A DNA stretch of 64,000 nt from an uncultured Lachnospiraceae bacterium (GCA_947167135.1 CAMVGV010000004.1:1-64000), one strand, 5' to 3'. Shown: positions 9,299 to 19,351, counted from the first letter of the stretch. Notes: a model not told the origin generated them from the sequence alone. A program made the numbers and translations.

Positions 9299-10798
9299 TC
9301 AGGTCCGCACCCGTTTTTTACCCGGAACTATGGCGTTCTGCGGGCATACCAGTATGCAGAGATGACAGCCCACGCAGGATCTTCCGTTAAGAACCGGGCG
9401 ACGGTTTTCATTCATGGTGATGGCCTGATGTCCGCCGTCTCTGCAGGAGAGGGCACAGCGGCCACAGCCTATGCAGCGTTCACTTATAACTCTGGGGAAG
9501 ATGACCGTATCCCGTTCCAGCACATCTGTTGTACTGCTCACTGTATCAAGAGCCAGTCCTATGGCATCCCTTATACTGTTAAATCCCTTTTCAGCGAGAT
9601 ACATATTTAGGCCGTCCTTAAGGTCATGGATTATACGGTAGCCGTATTGCATGACGGCAGTCGTGATCTGGACGGAGCCTGCCCCAAGGAGGATAAATTC
9701 CAGTGCATCCTTCCAGGTTTCGATGCCTCCCATGCCGGAAATATGCTTTCCCTTTAAGGCGGGATCCTTAGCGAGCTCGGCAATAAACCTTAAGGCAATG
9801 GGTTTCACCGCATTTCCACTGTATCCTCCGACTGCGCTCAGGCCATGTACTGAAGGAGCCGTGACATAGGTATGGATATTCACGGCTGTCAGGGATTTAA
9901 TGGTGTTTATGGCGGAAATACCGTCAGCACCGCCTCTTATTGCCGCCTCTGCAGCGGGACTTAAGGAAGCTACATTCGGCGTAAGCTTTGCGAGTACCGG
10001 TATGTGACACTTATTCTTTGCAGCTCTGCTGAAGCGTTCCACAAGCTCCGGGATCTGACCGATATCGCTTCCGAGACCTCCCTCCGCCATATTCGGGCAG
10101 GAGAAATTAAGCTCCACAGCGTCTGCACCGTTTTCTTCACAGAGAGCGGCAAGCTCTCCCCATTCCGCCTCATTCTGTCCCATTATGGAAGCAAGGATAA
10201 ACTTAGACGGATATTTATTTTTGAGCTTTTTAAAGATCTCCATATTTTCGGCAACGGAGTGATCAGAAAGCTGCTCGATATTCTTGAAGCCTATGATGCT
10301 CCCGTCTCCGCCATGGATCGCGGAAAAGCGGGGAGAGGCCTCGTGGATATCAAGGGTAGATACGGTCTTGAAGCTGGCTCCGGCCCAGCCTTCTTCAAAG
10401 GCTCTCGCACACATATCATAGGTGCTTGCCACAACGGAGGAGGATAAAAGGAAGGGATTTTCAAGAGGGATCCCGCATATTTCCGATCTGAGCCGGTCCT
10501 CATTTTCTGGAACCTTTGTTTCGCTTTCGGGCTTAACCTGATAATAGAGCCGGTTGATCGTATCCTTTATCTGCACCTCCATAGGCCGGGCACAGTAGCG
10601 TTCACAGGGTGCGGAACAGGTTATACAGGGGTTCACGGCAGGGAGCCTCTCAGCTGCCGCCTGTTCATTGGCAAACCATATACTGCGGAGGAACCCCGAA
10701 GGCTTCAGCTTTTCGCAGGCGGCATCGCAGGGAGCGTCCGCACAGAGAGCACAGCGTATGATATCCTGACGTCCAATGATCTGACCTGTCTGAAGCAT
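9299..10798 (-). CDS. preA: Dihydropyrimidine dehydrogenase / dihydroorotate dehydrogenase family protein with C-terminal ferredoxin clusters (PreA-like)
   Basis: DHOD-type barrel motifs (ELNFSCPN, GGIETWKDALEFILLGAGSVQITTAVM) and two 4Fe-4S motifs (CIGCGRCALSC, CVGCHLCILVCP). Confidence 0.8.
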   Translation of the reverse strand: MLQTGQIIGRQDIIRCALCADAPCDAACEKLKPSGFLRSIWFANEQAAAERLPAVNPCITCSAPCERYCARPMEVQIKDTINRLYYQVKPESETKVPENEDRLRSEICGIPLENPFLLSSSVVASTYDMCARAFEEGWAGASFKTVSTLDIHEASPRFSAIHGGDGSIIGFKNIEQLSDHSVAENMEIFKKLKNKYPSKFILASIMGQNEAEWGELAALCEENGADAVELNFSCPNMAEGGLGSDIGQIPELVERFSRAAKNKCHIPVLAKLTPNVASLSPAAEAAIRGGADGISAINTIKSLTAVNIHTYVTAPSVHGLSAVGGYSGNAVKPIALRFIAELAKDPALKGKHISGMGGIETWKDALEFILLGAGSVQITTAVMQYGYRIIHDLKDGLNMYLAEKGFNSIRDAIGLALDTVSSTTDVLERDTVIFPRVISERCIGCGRCALSCRDGGHQAITMNENRRPVLNGRSCVGCHLCILVCPQNAIVPGKKRVRT

Positions 10799-10810
10799 GG
10801 GAATACCTCC

Positions 10811-11566
10811 TTATCTTAAGAGAACAAGGGCAAGGGCTGTCAGGGTCTCTGAAAGCTCCAGAAAGAAGCCTGCCGTATCACCGCTTATGCCCCCGAAGTT
10901 ACGCCTGCAGTTATAATGATGATATACTAATATTACCATAAATAAGCCTGTCATTAACAGGGCTTTCTTTAAGGAAATATAGAAAAGTATCCCGTAACAG
11001 ATAAGTGTAAGGAGGATGAGTACAGGCGCTGCCGCAGTTCCGGCAGATCTTTTCAGGGAAAATACCATTCCTTCGCGGGAAGCCTCGGGGAAAAAGAGGA
11101 CAGAAAGGGAGCTTAAGGCCCTTGAAATGAAGAAGGAAAGGGAAAGAGGCAAAAGGATACCGGGATAAATGCTGCCATAGGCCGCGGTCTTAAGGCTATA
11201 GAGCACTATGCCGGAGATCACCGCAAAGCTTCCAACATGGGGATCCTTAAGTATCCTTCGCCTTTCCTCCGGGCTTTTAAGGGATGCAAGGGCATCGCAG
11301 ACATCCAGAAATCCGTCGGTATGGATCCCGCCGGTATAAAGGAAGATAAAAGCCGTAAGAAGCGCTCCGGTAAGAAGTGCTCCGAAGCCTTTACTGATAA
11401 GAAGGCCTGACAGGAAATAAAATAGCACTCCCTCCAGAGCTCCCACAAAGGGGAAAAAGACAAGGACATACTTCATATTTCCGTCATTCCACTTTATTCC
11501 CGGCATGGGAACCCTGCTGTAGAGGGAAAACGCAATGCACAGGCTTTCAAAGAGATCTTTTATCAT
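10811..11566 (-). CDS. cobS: Adenosylcobinamide-GDP ribazoletransferase (cobalamin synthase)
   Basis: Polytopic membrane protein with GGIHTDGFLDVCDALAS motif typical of CobS. Confidence 0.9.
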   Translation of the reverse strand: MIKDLFESLCIAFSLYSRVPMPGIKWNDGNMKYVLVFFPFVGALEGVLFYFLSGLLISKGFGALLTGALLTAFIFLYTGGIHTDGFLDVCDALASLKSPEERRRILKDPHVGSFAVISGIVLYSLKTAAYGSIYPGILLPLSLSFFISRALSSLSVLFFPEASREGMVFSLKRSAGTAAAPVLILLTLICYGILFYISLKKALLMTGLFMVILVYHHYNCRRNFGGISGDTAGFFLELSETLTALALVLLR

Positions 11567-12998
11567 GTCTTCTCTTCCCGCAGAGCTTAAAGAAATTAAC
11601 TATAAGAGAGAGATCCGCATAGTAATAAAAATGGGGGAAGCCGCAGAGCACGTTATTTACCCTGAGCATTCCCCTGTAGCACCTTCTCCTGTCGCCTGCC
11701 TTTACTATTTCCATAAGCTCTGCATTTACGCTGCTTTCATAATAATGAAACTCGTGGGCCTTAAGAGGCACGTCCGTTTTTATCAGGCTGTCATCCCCGT
11801 ATGTGTTCAGGTACACATAGCCGAAATGCTGCAATTTATCGCGTTTTACGGCTCTGGCGCCCTTTATAAAGCCTGTAAGCTTAAATTCCCTTCCGTCGGG
11901 ATCTTCGATAAATTCATGAAGATATAAAAAGCCCCCACATTCCGCGAGCGCCGGGAGGCCTTTCGACAGGGCTTCCCTGACGGAGATAAGCATTTCTTTA
12001 TTTTCACTGAGTCCTGCTGCGAATAGCTCCGGATATCCCCCGTAGAAGATGCAGCCGTCTATGTTGTCGGGAAGTGCCCTGTCCCGTAAGGGACTGAAAA
12101 ATAAGATCCTTGCACCAAGCATTTCCATGATCTTAAGATTATCCTCATAGATAAAGGAAAAGGCATCATCCCTTGCAACGGCGATACGGAGACCGGAAAA
12201 GCTTTCATGCTTTACGGGCTTTATAAGCCTAAGGATGTGGTCTTCATCATATTCAAAGCTCTTTCCTTCGGACGAAAGCCGGAGAACAGCATCTATATCA
12301 AGGCAGCGTTCCGCTTCAAGACCAAGTCTTGCGGTCTTTTTTTCAAGCTCAGGGATATCCGCCGGCGTAAATAAGCCGAGGTGCCTTGAACCTATTTCAC
12401 AATCCGCAATATGGGGCATAAAGCCTAAGGGGATCATATCCGTTTCCCTCTCTATCACGGGCTTTATCCTTTTATAAAGCCCTTCGGGGACATTATTTAT
12501 TATTACCCCGCGTATGCCGCTGTCAGCCTTAAAGGAGCTCATCCCTTTAAGGAGCGCGATAAGGGAGTGGGACATTCCGCGCCCGTCTATTACAAGGATC
12601 ACGGGACAGCCTAAGCTCAGGGCACATTCATAGGAGCTTTTTTCACTGCTTTCAAATGAGATGCCGTCATAGTAGCCCATTACCCCCTCGATCAGCGAGA
12701 TATCCGTATCCCTGCTTTTTTCGGAGAAGAGACAGCGTAAGAGCTCCCGGTCCTGAAAGAAGGGGTCGAGATTTCCGCAGGGGATCCCGAGTACCTGCTC
12801 ATGAAGCATCGGATCTATATAGTCGGGACCGCATTTAAAGGAGCGCAGCTTAAGCCCTCTCTTCTTCAGTGCATTAAGAAGAGCCAGGGTTACGGTGGTT
12901 TTTCCGCTTCCGCTTTTTACGGCGCTTATCATGATCCTTTTACTGTTAAAATTCATAGGCTTTCTGTTGAGGATGATACGTTTATGTTCAAGCTTCAT
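11547..12998 (-). CDS. cbiA: Cobyrinate a,c-diamide synthase
   Basis: N-terminal P-loop (ISAVKSGSGKTTVTLALLNAL), CGPDYIDPMLH, and C-terminal GATase (ALAECGGFLYL). Confidence 0.9.
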   Translation of the reverse strand: MKLEHKRIILNRKPMNFNSKRIMISAVKSGSGKTTVTLALLNALKKRGLKLRSFKCGPDYIDPMLHEQVLGIPCGNLDPFFQDRELLRCLFSEKSRDTDISLIEGVMGYYDGISFESSEKSSYECALSLGCPVILVIDGRGMSHSLIALLKGMSSFKADSGIRGVIINNVPEGLYKRIKPVIERETDMIPLGFMPHIADCEIGSRHLGLFTPADIPELEKKTARLGLEAERCLDIDAVLRLSSEGKSFEYDEDHILRLIKPVKHESFSGLRIAVARDDAFSFIYEDNLKIMEMLGARILFFSPLRDRALPDNIDGCIFYGGYPELFAAGLSENKEMLISVREALSKGLPALAECGGFLYLHEFIEDPDGREFKLTGFIKGARAVKRDKLQHFGYVYLNTYGDDSLIKTDVPLKAHEFHYYESSVNAELMEIVKAGDRRRCYRGMLRVNNVLCGFPHFYYYADLSLIVNFFKLCGKRRHDKRSL

Positions 12999-13017
12999 TT
13001 CATTATGTCATCACTTC

Positions 13018-13061
13018 ATTGTCATTATGTCGTCATAGCATTGTCATTATGTCGTCATAGC
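13018..13061. repeat. Tandem 22-bp repeat, two perfect copies (ATTGTCATTATGTCGTCATAGC)
   Basis: Direct reading; further degenerate copies flank it. Confidence 0.8.
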
Positions 13062-13086
13062 ATTGTCATTCTGTCATTAAGGCATT

Positions 13087-13156
13087 GTCATTCTGAGCGA
13101 AGCGAAGAATCTTATATAACCGCAGGGAAGATCCTTCGCTTACGCTCAGGATGGCA
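13087..13156. repeat. Inverted pair of REP-like units (GTCATTCTGAGCGAAGCGAAGAATCT ... AGATCCTTCGCTTACGCTCAGGATGGCA)
   Basis: Two units in opposite orientation. Confidence 0.7.
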
Positions 13157-13271
13157 GGGTTCGCTCAGACGACAGGGTTCGCTAAAGACGACAGTAGGTA
13201 ATTCAGGCCGGCAATGAATCACAGAGATTATGATAGCAGATATTTCTGTTTCTCACAAAACCGTAATGTGG

Positions 13272-13308
13272 TATAGTATGATTAAAGCGCTAAAAGTAAT
13301 TGTCACCA
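13272..13308 (+). repeat. 37-bp repeat copy upstream of xpt (TATAGTATGATTAAAGCGCTAAAAGTAATTGTCACCA)
   Basis: Matches 21651-21687 with 3 mismatches. Confidence 0.8.
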
Positions 13309-13339
13309 CACTAAGGAAAGGAGCGGCTTAGAAAAAGGG

Positions 13340-13915
13340 ATGCAATTATTAAAGGACAGGATCTTAAAGGATGGACGGGCAGTAAACGAGGATATACTCC
13401 GGGTGGATACCTTTATCAATCATCAGGTGGACCCCTATCTTATGCGGGAATGTGCAAGGGATTTTGCGAAGCATTTCAAGGATTCCGGGGTAACGAAGAT
13501 CGCTACCATCGAGAGCTCCGGGATAGCGCCGGCGCTGCTTACCGCTGTCGAGATGGAGCTTCCGCTTGTTTTTTTCAAAAAGCAGCCCTCAAAGGTTTTG
13601 AATGATGACCTGTATCAGACTATGGTCACCTCTTTCACAAAGGGGACGAACTACGAACTGACCTTATCCAGAAAGGTAATAGACAGCAGTGACCATGTTC
13701 TGATAATAGATGACTTCCTCGCAAACGGAGAAGCCGCCACCGGTGCTATCAGGCTTGTTCGGATGGCTCACGCCACCGTGGCGGGACTTGGCGTACTTAT
13801 TGAAAAGTCCTTCCAGCCGGGAAGGAGTAAGCTTACCGAAGCAGGGATCGAGACCTATGCACTGGCGCGGATCGCTTCAATGTCCGAGGGGAAGATCAAC
13901 TTTCTGGAGGATTGA
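13340..13915 (+). CDS. xpt: Xanthine phosphoribosyltransferase
   Basis: MQLLKDRILKDGRAVNEDILRVDTFINHQVDPYLM and PRPP motif HVLIIDDFLANGEA. Confidence 0.92.
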   Translation: MQLLKDRILKDGRAVNEDILRVDTFINHQVDPYLMRECARDFAKHFKDSGVTKIATIESSGIAPALLTAVEMELPLVFFKKQPSKVLNDDLYQTMVTSFTKGTNYELTLSRKVIDSSDHVLIIDDFLANGEAATGAIRLVRMAHATVAGLGVLIEKSFQPGRSKLTEAGIETYALARIASMSEGKINFLED

Positions 13916-13999
13916 GAAAGATTCCGCGAAAAAACAATTGGTAAGCCGGGACACGTTTGAAGAAACCGGTGAAAAGATCCTTCGCTTTGCTCAGGATGG

Positions 14000-14022
14000 A
14001 AAAACATCCAGTGGATGTTTTT
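14000..14022. repeat. Perfect hairpin AAAAACATCC-AGT-GGATGTTTTT
   Basis: 10-bp perfect stem with 3-nt loop, next to a reverse-oriented REP-like unit at about 13976-13998, downstream of xpt. Terminator role is possible but the stem is A/T rich. Confidence 0.6.
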
Positions 14023-14097
14023 CGGGCACGTTTTGACGCGCCATGCGCGGCAGTGCCCCGCACAAAGAAGTGCTCAGGATGACTGAAAGGACAGGAA

Positions 14098-15162
14098 ATG
14101 CAGAGAATACACGGCGGAGACATCTATTCCTTTGATAAGGACGTTCTGGATTTTTCCATAAATACCAATCCTCTCGGCATAAGGCAGGAGATAAGGGCAG
14201 CCGCCATATCGGCCATAGGCGATATGGATAAGTATCCCGACATGAGGCAGGAGAAGCTGAAGGCAGCCATAGGGAAAATGGAGGGAGTGGACCCGGATCA
14301 CATTATCTGCGGAAACGGGGCTTCGGAGATGATATTTGCGCTCGTGACGGCCCTGAAGCCGGAGAAGACCCTGCTGCTTTCACCCTCCTTCACCGAATAT
14401 GAGATAGCAGTTGACAGTGTCCGGACCGAAAAGGTCTTTTACCTCTTAAAAGAGGAAAACAGCTTTGACCTTAAGGAGGATATACTGGAAAGGATAAACG
14501 GGGACATTGATATGTTCTTTATCTGCAACCCCAATAATCCCACGGGGCGCATGATAGAAAAGGAGCTCCTTAAGCGGATACTCGAAAAATGCTGTGAAAA
14601 TGATGTCTGCCTTGTCATAGACGAGAGCTTCACCGGCTTTTCCCCGAGGTATGATGAATGCAGTATGGTGGAGGAGGCGGAAAGGTATGATAACCTTATC
14701 ATATTAAAGTCCTTCACAAAGATGTATTCCCTGCCGGGACTCCGGCTGGGCTACGGTATCATCAAGGATCCGGAGATCGTTGAAAAGCTCGAAAAATCCA
14801 GGGCTCCCTGGTCTGTTTCAAATATCGCCGAAAGCGCGGGGATAGCGGCCTGCGCACTTAAAAAGCATCCCGACAATACCAGGGCCTTTATAAAAAGAGA
14901 GAAAAATAAGATCTGTCTCCAGATGTCCTATCTCGAAGAAAAGGGCATACGCTTCATTGAGTCGGAGGCGGATTTTATCCTTTTCACCGCTCCCGATGTA
15001 AAAGGGAAAAATCTCTACGACCTGCTTCTTGAAAGAAATATGCTGATAAGAAGGTGCGGAGATTTCAGGGGGCTTGACGGACGCTGGTACAGGATCTCCG
15101 TTCAGGATGAGGCATCCAATCAGAAGCTTATGAAGGCTTTGAAAGAAATATACGGGGATTGA
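14098..15162 (+). CDS. cobD: Threonine-phosphate decarboxylase / HisC-like aminotransferase
   Basis: HGGDIYSFDKDVLDFSINTNPLG, PNNPTGRMI, ILKSFTKMYSLPGLRLGYG, within a cobalamin cluster. Confidence 0.88.
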   Translation: MQRIHGGDIYSFDKDVLDFSINTNPLGIRQEIRAAAISAIGDMDKYPDMRQEKLKAAIGKMEGVDPDHIICGNGASEMIFALVTALKPEKTLLLSPSFTEYEIAVDSVRTEKVFYLLKEENSFDLKEDILERINGDIDMFFICNPNNPTGRMIEKELLKRILEKCCENDVCLVIDESFTGFSPRYDECSMVEEAERYDNLIILKSFTKMYSLPGLRLGYGIIKDPEIVEKLEKSRAPWSVSNIAESAGIAACALKKHPDNTRAFIKREKNKICLQMSYLEEKGIRFIESEADFILFTAPDVKGKNLYDLLLERNMLIRRCGDFRGLDGRWYRISVQDEASNQKLMKALKEIYGD

Positions 15163-15169
15163 TTTACTT

Positions 15170-16636
15170 ATGGCAAAAAAGATCATGATCCAGGGCACCA
15201 TGTCAGGTGTGGGGAAAAGCTTTCTTGCTGCAGGTCTTTGCCGTATCTTCAGGGAGGACGGCTTCAGGGTTTCACCCTTCAAATCCCAGAATATGGCGCT
15301 TAATTCCTTTGTTACCGCAGAGGGTCTCGAGATGGGGAGAGCCCAGGTCATGCAGGCCGAGGCAGCGGGGACAGAGGCAGATGTGCGGATGAACCCGGTC
15401 TTACTCAAGCCTACGGGTGACAGGGGATCCCAGGTGATAGTCATGGGGGAGGTGTACGCTGACCTTAGCGCCAAAGATTATTTCAGGGAGAAGAAAAAGC
15501 TTATCCCTGTTATAGAGGATGCCTTTCACAGTCTTGAAGCGGAAAATGACATTATCGTTCTGGAGGGGGCGGGAAGTCCCGTGGAAATAAACATTAATAA
15601 GGACGATATAGTGAATTTCGGAATAGCGGAGCTTTTTTCTTCTCCGGTCCTCCTTGCCTCGGATATAGACCGGGGCGGGGTTTTTGCCCAGCTTTCGGGA
15701 ACGGTGTCCCTTCTTAAGGAAGATGAAAGACGCTTTCTAAAGGGACTTATCATAAATAAATTCAGGGGAGATCCTTCAATACTCGGGAGCGGGGTCGCCA
15801 TGATCGAGGAGCTTACGTCTGTACCGGTTCTCGGTATTGTTCCCTTTACGGATATAAGACTTGATGATGAGGATTCCTTAAGTGACAGCCTTTCCGGCAA
15901 AGCCTCCGGAGGGCTCCTTGATATCGCCGTTATAAGGCTTCAGCGCATTTCAAATTTTACGGATTTCAGGGCCTTTGAGCTTGTTCCGGAGGTTGGTCTC
16001 AGGTACGTTGGAAGTATGTCGGAGCTCGGTATCCCGGATATGCTTATTATCCCGGGAAGCAAGAACAGCCTGAGTGACCTCCGTTGGCTTCAAAAGACCG
16101 GGCTTTGGAACGGGATAAAAAGCTACGTGAAAAACGGCGGTATAGTCTTCGGTATCTGCGGGGGACTGCAGATACTGGGAGAAACACTTTCCGATCCCTG
16201 CGGCAATGAGGGCGGAGGATCGGAAAGGGGGCTCTCACTCCTTGACATCAATACCGTTTTTTCAGGAGAAAAGGTAAGAAAGCAGGTAAGCGGCGTACTG
16301 GAAGGACTTGGGGGTGTATTCTCAGACCTTAACGGTGCGGGCTTTGAAGGCTATGAGATACATATGGGTGTTTCGGAGGAGCTTACCGGAAGAGCCGTGA
16401 TCTCAAAGGGAAACGTGTACGGGACATATGTTCACGGGATCTTTGACAGGAAGGAGATATCAGAGACCATAATAAAGGCTCTCCTTGAAAGACGGGGATT
16501 TCCGAAAGAGACCTTCGGAGGGAGCGCCTTTGATATGAAGGAATATAAGGAAAGGGAGTACAGGCTTCTTTCCGAAACACTTAGAAAAAGCCTTGATATG
16601 GACAGGATATACAGAATAATGGATGAGGGAGTGTGA
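15170..16636 (+). CDS. cbiP: Cobyric acid synthase
   Basis: MIQGTMSGVGKSFLAAGLCRIF...KSQNMALNS; GATase motif GIVFGICGGLQILG. Confidence 0.93.
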   Translation: MAKKIMIQGTMSGVGKSFLAAGLCRIFREDGFRVSPFKSQNMALNSFVTAEGLEMGRAQVMQAEAAGTEADVRMNPVLLKPTGDRGSQVIVMGEVYADLSAKDYFREKKKLIPVIEDAFHSLEAENDIIVLEGAGSPVEININKDDIVNFGIAELFSSPVLLASDIDRGGVFAQLSGTVSLLKEDERRFLKGLIINKFRGDPSILGSGVAMIEELTSVPVLGIVPFTDIRLDDEDSLSDSLSGKASGGLLDIAVIRLQRISNFTDFRAFELVPEVGLRYVGSMSELGIPDMLIIPGSKNSLSDLRWLQKTGLWNGIKSYVKNGGIVFGICGGLQILGETLSDPCGNEGGGSERGLSLLDINTVFSGEKVRKQVSGVLEGLGGVFSDLNGAGFEGYEIHMGVSEELTGRAVISKGNVYGTYVHGIFDRKEISETIIKALLERRGFPKETFGGSAFDMKEYKEREYRLLSETLRKSLDMDRIYRIMDEGV

Positions 16637-17706
16637 AGGGATTGTCCGGGAAGCTGGATCAGCTCCTTAAAGAGATAAGGGAGCCGGATAAGGAAGCCAT
16701 AGAGAAAGCAGCGGCGCACTGGCTTAATATCGCAAAGCCCTTGAAAAGTTTCGGCAAATTTGAAGACCTGATCGTAAGGATCGCAGGGATCAGGGGAGAA
16801 GCCTCTTTTTCTTTAAGGAAGCGTGCCCTTATCATAATGTGCGCGGATAACGGGGTAGTGGAAGAGGGTGTGACCCAGACAGGACAGCATATGACCGGGG
16901 TCGTTTCCGGTAATTTTCTTAAAGGGGATACCTCAGCCTCAAAGCTTGCAGAGTATGCGAAGGTTAAGGTTTTTCCCGTGGATATGGGAATAAGGGAGGA
17001 TATACCGGGGCTTACGGATCCTAAGGTCAAGGTGCGTTCAGGCACCGGGAACATCGCAAGGGAGGAAGCAATGACACGGGAGGAAGCGGAAAGAGCCGTT
17101 CTTACCGGGATAGCCATGGCGGGCTCCCTTAAGAAAAAGGGATATGACCTTATAGCAACAGGAGAAATGGGGATAGGAAATACTACGGTAAGCAGTGCCC
17201 TCACGGCCTTTCTTCTTGATGCGGAGCCGAAATCCGTAACGGGAAGGGGCGCGGGGCTTTCCGGGGAGGGACTTTCACGGAAGACTGCCGTGGTGAAGGC
17301 CATACTAAAAAGACACTCACCCGATAAGAATGATCCCCTTGACATCATAAGTAAGATGGGCGGACTGGATATAGCGGGACTTACCGGGGTTTTTCTCGGA
17401 GGCGCCGTATACAGGATACCGGTCATCATAGACGGCTTTATTTCAGCTGTAGCGGCACTCCTGGCTTTCAGGATGAATAAGCTTACTTCGGAGTATATGC
17501 TGCCGTCCCACTCTTCAAAGGAGAGCGGGGAGGGGCTTATAATGGAAGCCCTCGGTCTTTCTCCCGTGATAGACGGAGGAATGTTTACCGGGGAGGGCTG
17601 CGGCGCCCTTATGCTGATCCCCCTTCTTGATATGGCGCTTAAGGTTTATAACGAAATGATAACCTTTGACAGCTTAAGCGGCGGAGAGAGGTACAGGCTT
17701 TTATGA
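16633..17706 (+). CDS. cobT: Nicotinate-nucleotide--dimethylbenzimidazole phosphoribosyltransferase
   Basis: IIMCADNGVVEEGVTQTGQHMT and GEMGIGNTTVSSAL motifs; GTG start overlaps cbiP stop. Confidence 0.93.
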   Translation: MKGLSGKLDQLLKEIREPDKEAIEKAAAHWLNIAKPLKSFGKFEDLIVRIAGIRGEASFSLRKRALIIMCADNGVVEEGVTQTGQHMTGVVSGNFLKGDTSASKLAEYAKVKVFPVDMGIREDIPGLTDPKVKVRSGTGNIAREEAMTREEAERAVLTGIAMAGSLKKKGYDLIATGEMGIGNTTVSSALTAFLLDAEPKSVTGRGAGLSGEGLSRKTAVVKAILKRHSPDKNDPLDIISKMGGLDIAGLTGVFLGGAVYRIPVIIDGFISAVAALLAFRMNKLTSEYMLPSHSSKESGEGLIMEALGLSPVIDGGMFTGEGCGALMLIPLLDMALKVYNEMITFDSLSGGERYRLL

Positions 17707-18458
17707 GGGTGCTTCTTTTCGGAGGAACCAGTGAGGGCAGGCTTTTAGCCTCATTCTTAAGTGAGAATGCTGTCGATACTCTCGTGAGCGTAGCTACAGC
17801 TTACGGAAGGGAGCTTCTTAGGGAGGATCAGCATATTTCCGTAAGGACAGGAAGGCTTGACGAAGAGGGAATGCGGGAGCTTATTCCTTCCTTTGATCTG
17901 ATCGTGGACGCGACCCACCCCTATGCGGTCCTCGCAAGTGAGAATATAAAGTCTGCGTCCTTAAAGGAGGGAGTAAGGTATCTAAGGCTTATCCGTGAGA
18001 GCGGGGTTTCTCCTGAGACCGGGGAAGAAGGCTTTGAGGCGGTTTTTGACAGCGTAGGGGAGGCGGCAGAGTATCTAAAGGGTACAGACGGGCGGATCTT
18101 CGTATCAACCGGAGCCAAGGAGCTTCATAAATACTGCGTCATACCGGACTACGAAAAAAGGCTGGTGGTCAGAGTGCTTGGCACCGCGGAATCCCGTGAG
18201 ATATGCAGGAAGCTTAAGCTTTCAAGGGTGATATACGCCAAAGGCCCCTTTTCCTATGAAGAAAACCTGAAAGCCTTCAGGGAGAATCATGTAAGCTGGC
18301 TCGTGACCAAGGACGGCGGCAGGGCAGGAGGCTTTAAGGAAAAACTTGACGCTGCGGAGGCTCTCGGGATAAGGACGGTGCTCATACGGAGACAGAGTGA
18401 GGAAGGGTATACGCTAAGGGAGATCGGGGAGAAGATAATTGAGATGGTGTCATCCTGA
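17703..18458 (+). CDS. cbiJ: Precorrin-6A / cobalt-precorrin-6A reductase
   Basis: MRVLLFGGTSEGRLLASFL, VDATHPYA, GRIFVSTGAKEL. Confidence 0.9.
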   Translation: MRVLLFGGTSEGRLLASFLSENAVDTLVSVATAYGRELLREDQHISVRTGRLDEEGMRELIPSFDLIVDATHPYAVLASENIKSASLKEGVRYLRLIRESGVSPETGEEGFEAVFDSVGEAAEYLKGTDGRIFVSTGAKELHKYCVIPDYEKRLVVRVLGTAESREICRKLKLSRVIYAKGPFSYEENLKAFRENHVSWLVTKDGGRAGGFKEKLDAAEALGIRTVLIRRQSEEGYTLREIGEKIIEMVSS

Positions 18459-18499
18459 GCGTATCAGTGTCATCCTGAGCGAAGCAACAGGAAGGATCT
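18446..18499. repeat. REP-like repeat units overlapping the cbiJ stop codon
   Basis: GTGTCATCCTGAGCG...GTGTCATCCTGAGCGAAGCAACAGGAAGGATCT; the TGA inside GTCATCCTGAGCG is the cbiJ stop. Confidence 0.7.
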
Positions 18500-18521
18500 T
18501 TGAAGAAGGAAGACTAAGTTA

Positions 18522-19289
18522 ATGAACATAGACATAGACAGTTACGCAAGAGAGCAGTTCAGGCTGGATACAAACTGCAAAAGGGAAAATGAATACGGCA
18601 TCATGATAAATGAGAGCGCAGAGCTTCCGGGAGCAAGGCTCGTTGACAATGTCTCACCTTTTTTCCGTGCCATCATATATAAGGGTGATGCCTATATAAT
18701 GGCGGATCCGAAGATAATCGACCGGGTCAGGGAAAAGTATTCGGACTATAAGGTGGAGTGGTTCTGTAAGTTCGAGAACTTAAGAGAGCTTGACAGGATG
18801 CTTAATGAATTTGGGTTTGAGATAATGGATACCCATGTATATATGCTGCCGGACCCGTCTTTCACCGACAATGAGTATGAGGATATACCCTTCGATGAAT
18901 ACTGGCTCTACGATAAGGAGATAGCGGAGTGGAGGGAAAGGTACGGAGAAGACAATCCTTTCAGGCATGCACTGGTTTTTTCGAAGAGGCAGCCGGACAG
19001 AATAGGGCTCTTACTTACGGAGAAGGGGGATAAGGAGAGGATCGCTGGGATGTCCGGGGTTTCGGAGGACGGGAAGAATCTCTGGCAGATCGGGATAGAT
19101 GTGCAGCCGGAGTTCAGGGGCCATGGCCTTGCGGTCTACCTCACGGAAAAAATGAAAAAGAAGGTTTTTGAAAGGGGGCATATCCCCTTCTACGGAACCA
19201 GTGAGAGCCATTCCCTTTCACTGGATACCGGCATACGCTCGGGCTTTCTCCCGGCCTGGACAGAGGTATACGTGAGGGTCATCACCTGA
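18522..19289 (+). CDS. GNAT family N-acetyltransferase
   Basis: C-terminal IGIDVQPEFRGHGLAVYLTEKMKKKVFERGHIPFYGTSESHSLSL. Confidence 0.75.
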   Translation: MNIDIDSYAREQFRLDTNCKRENEYGIMINESAELPGARLVDNVSPFFRAIIYKGDAYIMADPKIIDRVREKYSDYKVEWFCKFENLRELDRMLNEFGFEIMDTHVYMLPDPSFTDNEYEDIPFDEYWLYDKEIAEWRERYGEDNPFRHALVFSKRQPDRIGLLLTEKGDKERIAGMSGVSEDGKNLWQIGIDVQPEFRGHGLAVYLTEKMKKKVFERGHIPFYGTSESHSLSLDTGIRSGFLPAWTEVYVRVIT

Positions 19290-19321
19290 TACAAGCGCTG
19301 ATATAAGCAGACCCTAAAGCC

Positions 19322-19351
19322 TTGCATTTTGCGGAAGGAATGGTGTATAAT
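19322..19351 (+). promoter_or_regulatory. Candidate promoter for rho (TTGCAT, 18 nt, TATAAT)
   Basis: Consensus -10 with a weak -35 about 95 nt upstream of the rho start. Confidence 0.45.

Noticed and set aside
13217-13340. Purine riboswitch upstream of xpt
   Set aside because: Conserved purine aptamer loop sequences not recognised in the 120-nt leader; only the 37-bp repeat was found.
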